A DNA stretch of 64,000 nucleotides from Pagrus major (lineage: Eukaryota > Chordata > Actinopteri > Spariformes > Sparidae). The notes under the pieces are model-generated. The model was not told the origin of the DNA. It saw only the letters and a list, made by a program, of their open reading frames with translations, and made no database searches. Numbering within the stretch: position 1 is the stretch's first letter; each line of letters opens with the position of its first letter. The translations under genes were made by a program, and so were the position numbers. The stretch is from assembly GCF_040436345.1 (NCBI RefSeq), contig NC_133238.1, forward strand, positions 2,827,267-2,891,266, read 5' to 3'. This document shows, one piece after another, positions 1 to 12,000 of this stretch.

Positions 1-299
1 GAATTAATTTTAAAAAAATAGAGTCTGCACACTAGAAGATGCTCCCATGAACATTTATAACCTCCATGTAAGACCTTCCTTTTTAGGCTGGCTTTTAGCT
101 GAATTTTATTTATGTATTTATTGTTTTTTTTATCCTGTTTAAACCTGGTTTTATTTGATTTATCTATTCACGTATTATTCATTTATTTATTTTAATAATC
201 TTGTTTTATCTTGTTTTACTTTATTTATGATTATTTTTTATTTCTTTGCTTATAAACAGTTATAGACTTTTAAACCTCTTTTAGTATTTTATCATTCTT

Positions 300-671
300 A
301 GTTAGTTTTAGAGTTTTATTATTTTATCTTTATTTTATTTATTTTACTGCCTCTAGTGTCTCCTCAGTGAAATACATCGATGATAGCGTTTCCTCGGTTC
401 CGCAATACCTGTTGTTAGTGCCCTGTTTCATTTATCACTATTTAGTATTTTATTATTACTCACTTTTTATTTTTTCCTGTTGGGTTTTAAGTAGCTGGGT
501 GTGGCTGTGTATGTGCGTGTGTGTGGGGGGGGGTTGTTTTTTTTTTGTTTTTTTTGTATTAATTGTTGCTGCTGCTGTTTTTAATTTCTGTAAAGCACTT
601 TGAGCTACATTACCATGTATGAAAAGCGCTCTACAAATAAAGTTTGATTGATTGATTGATTGATTGATTGA
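300..671 (+). repeat. Non-LTR retroelement 3' tail ending in (ATTG)n
   Basis: The stretch ends with the typical fish retroelement tail motif GTAAAGCACTTTGAGC, then GAAAAGCGCTCTACAAATAAA and about seven ATTG units (644-671). This AAAGCRCTTTGAG...AAAGCGCTMTAYAAATAAA pattern is characteristic of L2-like LINEs and the SINEs that share their tails. The T-rich sequence upstream is probably part of the same insertion, but its 5' limit is not visible. Confidence 0.6.
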
Positions 672-837
672 CGTTTGGGCTCTGCAGCTTTCACTGTAGA
701 AAGATGTCACACCCAGGTATGCAAATGTGAAGACCTGCTCATAGATATTAATCCTGTAATTTGTTATTATGAAGGTGTTCCTGGTGTATCTGAGTTATCT
801 GAGCACAGTTTAGGGACAGCTTATGGACTCTGAGAGC

Positions 838-1025
838 CTGTTCACACCTGGTATCAACATCCATCCTGAGTGAGCCAATCACAAGTTGTCAGCTCCAAGT
901 CTGTCAGTTCACAACTTGCATCAAGATGTCTCCTGAATGACCACTTGTGATCGGATCTCACTTACCCACTCTGTGTGCCAATAAACTCGTACATGACTGG
1001 GACTAACGGATCTGGTTTTACAAGG
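838..1025. repeat. MITE-like repeat, 'CACACCTGGTATCAACATC' family
   Basis: The segment begins with CACACCTGGTATCAACATCC and contains GTGATCGGATCTCAC. This is a recognisable interspersed sequence of percomorph genomes. A related, more complete copy lies at about 52515-53115. Its ends are not defined here. Confidence 0.4.
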
Positions 1026-2768
1026 TATTTGCATGAGGGTTAACTCAGCGACAAGATGGTGCTGATTGTTTTTTAACTGTTGTTTTTTTCAGCTTTATTG
1101 CTGAAACATGCATTGCCCATGGCAGAAATACATTCATTACCATTGGAGAAGACAGCAGGTGTTTTGGATTAAGAGCAGCTGACTTTGAGATGATCACTGT
1201 CCACTGCATTTTTTGACTATCCAACCTGACCGGCCAGACCACCCCAGGGAAGAAGAGAGTCATGCTAATCCAGCCTGGTTTTAAGGCTGCTCCTGGCTTT
1301 AGTCCAGTCACAACGAAAGGAAAAAGACGAATGGGACTTAGGCTGGCCAAACAACGGGAAATCAGCAACTGCCGTGCCCACATTCTTTTAGAGACCTGTC
1401 TCTACTACAGCATCTTGGATCAAGCTGTTGCACTTGTCAGGCAGACCATGTTTCAGGCCTACATTTGAGAAGGCCCAAATAATTAAGAATTTGTCACAGA
1501 CAACATTTAACAGTTCATAAAGTTTCTCCTAACCCAACAACTCATAAAATCAAGCAGTTTTTGAAGAGAGTCTAGAGTCTTTCTCCACAGCCAACAAGGA
1601 ATAGAGATGTTGCCTATACTGGTTAAGGTTTACTGTATTTGTAAACTTTCATATGTTTACTGTCAAGTCAATGTTGTCTTCTTTCATAAATGTAGTGTAT
1701 ATGGTGAAATCAGTTGAAACAGTTCATTCAAACAGTCAAACTGTCAACTTGCGATCGGATCACTCAGTGATGTTGTTGCCAGCTCTGAACAGGGCATTAA
1801 TTACAAGACAACTAATCACCACAGCCAGTGTTGAGAGCTAGATTTTGCATTTAAAATCAGCATTGTTGGGAAATCATTTATTTATATGCACAACCTCAAT
1901 GACCCAAGTACAATTTCCTGTGGTACATCATAAGTACATGGGGCAATTCTAGGCCATCTTAAAATCTGACTGACGGGGGTAATAATCTTTGGATTAACCA
2001 GAAATTCCACAGGGTTTGACCACTTTTCAAGAGGGATTATTCTGTTTTAGGCAAGTATGGGTCTGTCGTTGGAGCTAGACTGACAAAACAGATCAAATAA
2101 AAGTTTTTCCTTTTTTGAACGTTTGTGAATTTTCTATACTGCAAGTTTCTACATGGTGTGTCGCAAAAATATTGGGGAATTATGCTAAACTGTTTTTAAA
2201 TGACTTTCATTTTTTTGCAGTTTTTAATTCAGTCTAGAATTATATATACAATCATGACATGTTCAGCCTAGACACTCAACATCGTGTTTGTAGGAATAGT
2301 GAGCTTTGACCACTTGTGGTTGTCTCAGATTCCTTGTCAGACTGCCAGCCATTGAAGTTTCATTACAAGTAAGAGGGATAGTCAGGTTTCGTTACCTTTA
2401 ATTGAAGAGGAAACAATTTTAGCATGGGGAAGCTGCGAAAATACGGTCCTGCTCTGACACAAGCAGCTCTAGTGGTGGTGTAACAAAAGAAAATGCAATG
2501 CAGACAGCACGACTTTAGCCTGTGTCTCAACAGCCGTCTGACATGGTGAGACATCTACACCATTAAGAGAATCAACTTTAAAACTGTCAGTTTATCCAAT
2601 CACAAAAAAAAAATCAAAGTTTTTCTTAAGGCAATAACCATGCAGATAATTTCAGTGTGATCTGTGATCAAACTTTGACTTTTGTTTAATTTGATCTTTA
2701 AAATCAGAATTTTTCTAAATGATTCAAATACTGTATATTTATCAGTATTATCTTTAAAAAGTAATATC

Positions 2769-2801
2769 AGAATCAGCTTTATTGGCCAAGTATGTGTACA
2801 C

Positions 2802-2842
<41 letters not shown>

Positions 2843-2875
2843 GCAATACAAGGACTTCAACTCTGTAAACAAAAG
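2769..2875 (-). repeat. LINE 3' tail fragment interrupted by (CA)n
   Basis: AGAATCAGCTTTATTGGCCAAG on the plus strand is the reverse complement of a common teleost LINE 3' end. It is followed by a roughly 38-bp CA microsatellite (2804-2842) and then GCAATACAAGGACTTCAACTC, the continuation of the same element. The microsatellite has expanded inside the fragment. Confidence 0.55.
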
Positions 2876-3379
2876 TCTTTTGTTTACACTTTTATGTTGG
2901 GGAAAAACTATAATAAGTACATAATGTCTGTATACACGTCAAGTGTTTCTGTAAGTGTCAAACATTACAAATAGTGAAAAAGAAATATATATCAATAGGA
3001 TCATGGATTGCTGCGCCATACGCAGGAAGTCAGAACATTAAAGCTTGCAGGACTACAGTGACAGTGCATGTTTATCAGTACATGATAAAAACTGTGCATT
3101 TTAAATGTGAAAATATGACCATTAATGGCAGAATGTGGTGATTTCAGGAGATTATAGGGTTTATGAACGGGGACCTTGTGACTGACTGTTATTTCAAAGT
3201 ATACAATTAACACCCACACACTATTTATCATTCTGCTGCTGAGGTTATGGACAGATTTGTGCGGAGTAAAATAAAATTATTTTCCTTCAATTGTTTTTCT
3301 AATGTTACGTCAGAAGTTGACATATGACGCAAGGTCTTAGCGTTGATGCGCTAGCCTTTTGCCCGGGAAGCTAACTCAC

Positions 3380-3520
3380 CTGAGTTTCTGTCAGGTTCTT
3401 GTCCGGTCCCATCAGATATGCGGTGAGGAAAGGTTCCGACGGGCGCAGGTTGGAAAAGAAGCCATAGACACAGAGCAGGAGAGTGGGACAGACCACAGAC
3501 ATGTTGGACTCACGCCGCAT
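3380..3520 (-). CDS. slc19a2: slc19a2 first coding exon (thiamine transporter 1), partial
   Basis: This exon encodes the first 47 residues of an SLC19-family folate/thiamine carrier, a 12-helix plasma-membrane transporter. On the minus strand an ATG at 3520-3518 opens a frame with an in-frame TAG just upstream (3538-3536). It ends at a consensus GTGAGT donor at 3379-3374, phase 0. The visible family hallmarks are the first membrane segment followed by [20 protein letters not shown] and then DKNLTE, which match SLC19A2 better than SLC19A1 (RPGESF) or SLC19A3 (MMRPSEPFLIPYL), as recalled. A second in-frame ATG sits at 3502-3500. The first is preferred because the intervening RRES resembles the residues before the first helix of human SLC19A2. 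No further exon was found down to base 1, so intron 1 exceeds 3.3 kb and the gene leaves the window. The paralogue assignment is an inference from about 30 residues, supported by atp1b1 on the same segment. Confidence 0.8.
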
Positions 3521-3550
3521 GACCTCCACACACCGCTAACTAACAGCATT

Positions 3551-3570
3551 CTGCTGCTGCTGCTGCTGCT
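3551..3570 (-). repeat. CAG/CTG trinucleotide tract in slc19a2 5' leader region
   Basis: Six to seven CTG units on the plus strand (CAG on the slc19a2 sense strand) are followed by CTT/CTG variants up to about 3583. They lie 30 bp upstream of the chosen slc19a2 start codon, so they probably lie in the 5' UTR or core promoter. An upstream in-frame stop separates them from the coding frame. Confidence 0.7.
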
Positions 3571-3925
3571 TCTTCTTCTGCTGGTGCTTACGTTAGCCGG
3601 CTACTGGCTAGCCGTCACCACACTACCGCCACCAGCTGGTCTAAATGTGGAGCAGCAGCAGAGGGAAAGAAACAAAAGTTCTCCTAGAAAATAAAACATA
3701 TTCCTTTTGGGGGTTGGTTTGTTTTGTTTTCTCTTTTTAATTGGAATAATTTTGCAAAAAACATTATTTGGATGTATCGAAATGGCAGATCTTTTTGTCA
3801 TTTATGTACCTCTACATGGTTCTAAGTTAAGACATACCTAAGGGGATTTTAGATCATTGCTTTCACCACTCACAAAACCCCTCCCCAACCCCAATGAATA
3901 AATACAAAAATAGCATTTCTTTGCA

Positions 3926-6090
3926 ATATTTGGGATCTCTTTATTGATAAATTTACATTACTTCAAAATGTTCAAGTGTTACCACTGAGCAAATTACATC
4001 AGGAGAGTGGACCAACAGGAAGTAGAGTGAATATTTTATCTAACCAACAGACAACAAGGAAAGTAGAGCGAGTATTACTGAAGCAGATACTTTATTTAGT
4101 TCTGTAAGTACTGTCAGAAACATGATACTGAAATGAGCCAAAGATAGTATATAGTTCAGAATCTTAGATACCAAAAGACTGGAAATTCATTGAAGGATTC
4201 ATTAAAGTAAATCCAGAGGCATGTGACAACAAAATAGTTCCATTTGTTTTGCTTAAATGCTGCACAACAGAGGTCACAGCCAACCTTCACATAGCTCTTA
4301 GACACAACAATACATCAAGCTTGTAGAAGCAAGACAAACTGAAAAAAGTCAAGGCTCTGACACAAGCTGCAGAGGAGAGAAAATTGTCCAAAGTTGAAAT
4401 ACAACACAAAAACCATATGAACCAAGCACAGGAACCATTGGTAAATGAAAGGGTCTGGATATCAACACATTCAAAGAATGAAGCATTAAGACAAAGTGGC
4501 ATAAAGAGCTGATTTACAATAATGAGGTTCAGCCATGACTCCTGCAAAGTGCTTTAGAATGGAAGCAATAACAACCACTGCAGTGACGTATAGGGATAAT
4601 ATCAGTTATAGTCAAGAAGCTTCTGTCAGTGCTGCTGTCAGGTCCGGAGACGTCTGAGAAAGTGGTGTTGGCAAGAACACATACATCTCCTACCAAAAGC
4701 TGTCCAATTCCAAATCCACATATATGAAATATTTTGTTCTTAATATCATTTGAAGTTGTACTAGAATTGATGTGCTTAAAAACAGACATACACAGTTAGA
4801 GATTAGCTGGTGAACACAGTGGAGCATTTAGCAGTATAAGAGACAAATATTTTGCTCTGGAGTTGACCAAACAGCGAGTGAATATTGGACTTACATTCAT
4901 CAGGTGCAAATAATAAAATGAGTTTTAATGTTGCTCTGTGCTTGCTGGATGTGTTAATAGGCAACGGTTTGTTAACATGTTAGCCTTGACAATTTTTTAA
5001 GGGATTAAAAGTCAATGTTGTGTTTACACCTTTTTCTGCTGCTCCTGAGTGGCCCAAATATTACTTAATGCAGCTTAGATGTCTGTGCCACTAATACTGA
5101 AGGCAGGACTGTTGTCCAGAACCTCTCTCATTCTTACTTGCGTAAGGAGCTGACAACTTTGCACAAAAAGGGGTTATTTATTTTCAGAAATGGACTATTA
5201 CATTTGAAACCGTGAAGAAACAGTGAAGCAGTATGGAATGGTACGGAAGATGATTGGGAGCATCATTTGAGTTCTGACTATTTTTCAGAATCCCAACTTT
5301 TTTTTAAATCAAAATTCTGTCTTGATTTTAATTTTTTGAGAAAACTCAAAACTCAGAATATCTTTTTTTTTTTTTACAGTGGCCCTGATCCTCTTCCATA
5401 GAATGGGGTGAGTAACAGCATCGAAATCTTCTTAACAATAACTTTGTGAGCGCTCACCACATTGTGGTCACAACATTAAACCTGTAGAGAAACATCAGAG
5501 TAACAGTCCAACTTTAGGGATGAAGCCTCATTTGCAGTCTCTCCCAGAGTCAGATGAAAAGATAAATATCAGTTTCAGTTCTGCTCGTCTAGTACAGAGA
5601 TAAATTAGACACCACTAGCCAGCAATGTCACAAGAGAAACGATACACAATTCCACAACTCAAGCTGTTCGCTAGCAGACTAGTTACAAATATATCCAAGT
5701 GTGTTGTTTTAGATTTCTATTTTCCACAGGTGAAATAAAAGACAGTTCTGAGTGTAACTGAGGCTGGATTTTTCATGGCATAGCTAAGCTAGCAGCAGTT
5801 ATACAGACCATATCCATCTCTGTCCTGGACACGCATACATTAAAACTGATATTTATTTTCTTATCTGACTCTGGGTTTCCCAAAATGTCAGACTGTTCCT
5901 TCAACAGACTGTTTTGTCACATACCTCCAACATTCTCCAAGTCCTGCACACTCAGAAAGTGTCTCAGATCAACACAAACACTCCACAAACTGGTTGTAAT
6001 CAGACCAGACCAGATAAAATCTCAACAAAGAGGCAGAAGAGCTGATCTTTCCCATGGACACGTTGCAGTAGCAGAGGCAGGTTGATGAAG
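3926..6090 (-). other. Probable atg3 3' UTR region
   Basis: This is non-coding sequence after the atg3 stop codon. Minus-strand AATAAA signals lie at 5857-5852 (234 nt after the stop), 5182-5177 and 3945-3940. The last would give a roughly 2.15-kb UTR ending only about 400 bp from the slc19a2 start. Which site is used cannot be told from sequence. The short ORFs here show no family signature. Confidence 0.45.
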
Positions 6091-9000
6091 CTACATGGTG
6101 AAGTGTCTCGTGTAGTCATACTCTATTGTGGGAATGACAGCCTGGACAAACTTGAGGAAAATCAGAAGATACCTGAAAGTCTCATTTAAGGAAAGCACGG
6201 AGGAGCATGAGGGACATTTACATATACTATATTGTCATAGATCAGTCCTGCTGGTTCAATGCAATACAAAGATATAAGAGGCAACATTAACAGTATTTAA
6301 AAATCTCAGGCTAAAAAATGTATATCATCATATTGACCGATCCCAGTTTAACCTCTGGGAGTATCAGTTTTATTTCTTAATTTGCATTTCTTTCTTAATT
6401 TCCAGTGTAAAAGTGGATATTTTGCCCTGAAGGTGACGCTAGAGGAAAGGTGTCGTATCACTAACTACCTGACTATGAACAGTCAAACCAAATATCATCT
6501 AAGGTAGTTGCTGGAATATCTTCCAGTGTTTAAATTGTCAGAAAGATAGAATATCACAATCCTCAGGCCCGACACAAGAGAACAACCTCAAAGGTCTTTG
6601 TGACATTTACCATCAGATGCAAAAAGTTTTGTGTCAGCTGGGTATTCACTTAGATAAAAGCAGTTCATCTGATTTGCATAAAGGTAATGCAGTACAAAAC
6701 TAAACGTGTTCTGCTGCTTAAGTATTTCTTCAGGAGAAACAGGCTCTGTTGGAGCTAGTCAGGAAAAACAGGCTGGAGGACCGGGGAAAACAGATGTCAC
6801 TGCAGTAGAATTCATACCTGCTTATCCAGTTCATCAAATTAAATATCCTCTCAGTGATCAGTCTGACAAAAGTGCATACATTCCATTTTTCTCCCATATT
6901 TCCTGAACAGGAATGCTTTAAAATCAGGGTCTCTACAGGTATCACACACTTATTTCTTTCTTTCTTTCTTTCTTTCTTAAACCTTTAGAAGATCATTTTT
7001 AACCAAATTTAAGGCTGATGCTTAAGAAATCATCTTTTCCACATTTAACCATTGCAGGTAAGTAAAGTAAAGTAGTAAACATGAGGTCCTGTGCAGAGGT
7101 AGGTTTTATTCACCAATATGGCTATTAGGTTATTAATGTGATTTAGGTTCATCTACATTTTGCCAACAGTTGTGTGCATGTGCACAGTAAAAAGACAGAA
7201 TCAGGTTCAGTGGTAGGTTTAAAGATGCTTCACATTAGAAATAGATCAAACACTTTTACTGTCTAATATTTATAAAATTTAAAAGACAATGTGAGACTTT
7301 TTATGGACCTGCTGACATCCTGTTTAACAAACATATTGCACAAAACCAAGCATGCAATCTTTAGCTCTGTAACACCTCAGAACAGGATGCAAATCTTTAG
7401 GAAATATCCACAGTGCCTCCATTAAGATCAACCAGACTTGTTTCATGTTTCAAAGATGCAGACATGGAACAGGTATTACCATGAAAGGATACATGTGCAC
7501 TCCAAGCTCTCCTCCCCCTTCTGCCACAGTCTCAATGATCTTTTTCATCACTTCAGCATGTCTGAAAATACAGATTAGATCAGCCAGATTCACATTAAAG
7601 CGTCTGTGAAAAGACTCAGATGACAATTTCAATACATAGTCATTCTATCAAACAGCCATGATTTAAGAAAAAGTGATACAAACAGCATTTTTTCATATAT
7701 TTCTGCAGGAGAGCAGCTGTGTTTGTCTTTTCTTGTGATAAGCAATGTAATCATATGTGATGACATAAACACCTGTCTACCATCATGTAAAAACAGTTTG
7801 CTTCTTAAAATACAGGCAACAAGATCTTTATAAAACTCTCAATAATGATGAGAATATTGCTCTTAAATCCCACCTGCATGTGTGCATCTTAGGTTTTTTC
7901 CCCATTTGTCTTTCTCACCTGCAGGGGTGGACAGAGCACATGGCAGGTGGAGGGAGGTGGGGGTGGTTCTCAATGGTGACTGTCTTCTTCACATGGTCCT
8001 GGCTGATGTCCTCGTACATCTGCTCTACAGTCAGTGGTTGCCTGTCCTGAGAAACACCACAGCAGCTTGGTGAGCTGATGGTTTATCAGTGTGTCTATGA
8101 GAGATTAGTTTTGAGTCTTTCTCTACCCTAGTTCTCAAAAATCTACTTTAAGCATAAGAATATCAACTCCAACAGATGAAAACGCCCATGCTTATACAGT
8201 CCCATGTTGGGAAGGTACATACTTCATCATATCCAAACAGCCAGAGTCGAGGGGTCTGGTAGTATTTATCATATGTGATGTACAGGTCATATGTTCTAGT
8301 CTGAAGAATGGCATCCTCGCTCCCCGGATCTGCTTTGGCTTTGGTTTCCACCATTTTACTGGTGTCAAGAGTCGCCTAGACACAGGAAAAAAATGTAAGT
8401 GTAACTGATATTAGATCGCACAATAAATCTGCAACACTTTGAGCCGTCTACCTCGTCTGTTTCCAACAGGCCACTTTCCTCATATTCTGAAAAGACAGCA
8501 TTAAGGACAACATGAGCTCAAGTACAGGCTGTTTGAAAAGAACAAAATCACTGCTCAGTTACTGTTGGGATATGAGTAAGGACATGAATACCTTCCATAT
8601 CTGCTGCTTCTCCATCTTCATCATCATCTTCATCACCGTCATCACAGCATGCTGCAGATGTAGCATTCATATTCTTGTCCTAGAGGAATTCACATTAAAA
8701 GGGATCTTTTTGAAATAGCACAGGAGTGGATGCTGATCTTTTAAAGTGTAGCTCCGCAAAATTTACACATTAAAGTGTGTTTACAAGTGAAAAAAGTAGT
8801 ATAAAGCCTTTTGTGGCTCCAGAGGAAGCTACATGTAATCAGATTATTTGCCTCCAGTGATGTTACTCAGTGGCTAAGTTGCATCATGGGTAATGTAGGC
8901 ACCAGGAGGAAAAGGAGGAAGAATGAGTGGAATAAAAAAGCAATATTTCTGGTTCTACTGGATCAATTTTGATCATAAGTTTCAACTGTTAGTCCAACAG

Positions 9001-12000
9001 TGTTATAGGAGTGCAATGTTAGACAGGTAGATTGCTTTTCAAAACCTGGCACTCACATTACCAACTATGCAACTTAGCCACTGAGAGACATCACTTACTG
9101 CAATTTATCAGATTAAATGCAGCTTCCTCTGGAGCCACAAAAGGCTTTTCTTTATAGATATGCAGTAGTACTCAGTAGTACATGGGAACACACTTTGATT
9201 TGTGAAATTGGTGAAGTTACCCAATTATACCTTAAGCAGCACAAAATGAAATCCAAAACAAGTGGCAATTGTAAAAAAAAAACAAAAAAAACATGTTTTT
9301 TTCTTATTTAGGTGAACTAACCCTTTCAGGTTGAGTGACTTTTGATCAACACAAAAAAAAAAATGAAGCATACCTTGCTATTGTCCAGTGAAATTTCTCG
9401 CACAGCATCTGTGACTCCTAACAAACCTGTTGAAACACATCAGTCGGTCATCTTTACTAAAACTATATGATGATCTTATTTGTTTTTTATCTTAGTGGAT
9501 ATATGTGATCGTCTGGTCCCTGCTGGTAAGGTTTCTTACTCCTCTGACCTTGACCTTGGAAAATGATCACAGCTGTGATGTGAATTACTGTATTTTGAGC
9601 AAACACTCAGCAACAGAAATGTTACAGTATGTGGGTCATTCAATACCATCTCACCCAGAATTCAGAAGTTGAAATTGTGAAACAATACATGTGTATTGAG
9701 CTAAAGAATTTAGATGAATTAAAGTATTTATCCAGACACAGGGAACAGGTTGTCACCATTTAGTACGCAACAAACCAAACCATTATGAGCTGTAACTTCC
9801 AAATGTCCTTAACCCAATGAAAAACAGGCTCAATAGGTATCAAACAAAGACAGAAAATCTTTAAGTCAACACAGTGGAAATATCTAACATCAAATAAAAC
9901 CGCTGAGTGTAATATTACAGCCAGTGAAGAGTACAAAAAAATTGCTATTTTCTAAAAAATATTAAATGATGGAGTAATATAACATCTTTAATTTTCTTTA
10001 TATGCCTGCAGTGGATATTAACAAGAAGAAAGAAATTTATAAAAGAAAATGAAAATAAACCTTTCTTGCGAAATATATATCGTCATATATCAAATATAGT
10101 CAAATATCTTATAAACTGTGTTTTTATAGCTCTGAAGCTATATTTAGCACCATCTGCTGCACTCATTTTTTCATTTTCAGGTTTATCATTCGGGTAAAAA
10201 ATGATTTATTGTTATAAATTTGATAACTGTAAACATCCTACAACAAGTATTTTAATGAACACATGTTGCAAAGTATCATTAGGGTTTGTTGGATGTTCAG
10301 GACAAATTTCAACCTCATTCAGTGAAAAATAAGAAATTGCAGAGGCACAGAATACAAACAAATTCTGAAATTTAGCTTTGAGGGCCAGCTATAAGATTTT
10401 GCAAGATTCCATGAATTTAATATTTTTTTTACATTAATCTTTTCAATGACATTAATTAAGAGGGCCTAGGTGAGTTGTAATGGAATGACCCATGTAGAAG
10501 TCGCACATATTTACTGCAACCCCACCTGCATATCAATCCAACCCACTTGGGTTTCTGACATAGAAGAACTGAACTACGGGGTTCAGGATATACTGTATGT
10601 AATCTGTGGATGTTTAGATGGTTTCCAACCTGAGTTGTGGTAGGTGTCCACCCAGCCCCCGTCTCCATCATCCTCCTCTATGATGGCTTCCAGCTCATCT
10701 GAATACTCCATCTGTTTACAACGCTTGTAACAGGGAACTGCAAGACCACAAATACAGTGTCAACACACAAACCAGGGGTATAAAAAAAGGACAGCTCTGA
10801 CCTAAGTTAACCGGTAATGAGGTTTTCACGTTCACAAAGTGAACAACAATGATGGTCTTTTTTGGTGGCTGCCAAATACATTTATGGGATTTTTCAGACA
10901 AATAAAATACAATTTAATTATGCTTCATTCAGTTATGTTCCCTATCAAATTTTTTTTACACTTATTTCCAATCTACACTGTCATTCAAAGATATTGTATC
11001 ACACTGCAAATCAAATTAAGTCAGACCCACGGAAATTACAGAGTTGCTTAATTAGGGACCTTTTTCAATTTATGAGGAACAAGTAAACTGTTCATCTAAC
11101 AGATATAAATAAATTGCTCATGTGACAAAGTCAGTAGCTTAGTGGAGTGGAAGTTGAAATTTAGCTGAGACCAAAAAAAGAAAACTGAACCATAAAATGA
11201 AAGGCAGTCCCCACTTTAAATCCACCTCTTACCATTGCGTGTCAAGAGAAACTGTTTATCCGGGGGCAAATATGGCTTCACCTTGACCTCTTCCCCTGTG
11301 GCCCTGAAAAGAGATGAAATCATGAACATTAAAACATATCATTTGATATTAGGCCATGCATTTTGTGCTCATTATGCTGTTGTTTTAGGTTCCTATATCT
11401 TGTGAAGGAGGAACAGAAGCTGACAGACTAGAAGGTAATGTTTTTATTACCACTTAGATGCCAGGAATCACAAGGCCTCACACACGCACACACACACACA
11501 CAGAAATTAGTATATAGTGATGAATAGATATCTAAAAAAATAACAATATGGAAAAAATATTTCATTAATTTCTTTCTGAGTTGTTGATAATGTGCCAAAA
11601 GGTGACATGGACAGTAAAACAGTGTGAAGCAACGTTGGTTTCTTCAAGCACAGTATTGCACTACAAAGTGAAACTAAACAAGAACAGAGAAGTGAGCTTT
11701 GTAAAGCGCATTCAAGAGCCACAAAGGGTAAGCTATTACTGTAAAGCCTTTTCGGAAGTTACACAGTATCAGAGTTGATGATGGAAGCAATCTTAAAGTG
11801 CAAGCTGACATTAGCAGCAGTACAGATAGCACTAACATTACAACTGAAAGTAAAAGCAGGACTGACATTATTCCTACGAGCAATCACCCTGACTACTTTG
11901 ACATAAGATTCAAAATCAGCTATTTAACAGGAATTGCATTTCTTTTAATGATACTTTTCCCCAATCTGTTATATGAACCTCATCTTGGTGGTAAAGTATT

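Larger units (their letters stand above)
1..3379 (-). other. slc19a2 intron 1 (partial), no exon seen
   Basis: This is non-coding sequence downstream of the slc19a2 exon 1 donor. No SLC19 exon 2 (expected to encode a sequence like NEIYPVWTYSYL) was found in any minus-strand frame. It holds a LINE/SINE-like 3' tail with an ATTG microsatellite, a MITE-like segment near 840-1025, and a LINE-tail fragment broken by a CA microsatellite near 2770-2870. The rest is AT-rich with nothing recognised. Confidence 0.6.

Noticed and set aside
1045-1383. 112-codon minus-strand frame within slc19a2 intron 1.
   Set aside because: Does not match any SLC19 exon and has no flanking splice-site logic that continues a gene.
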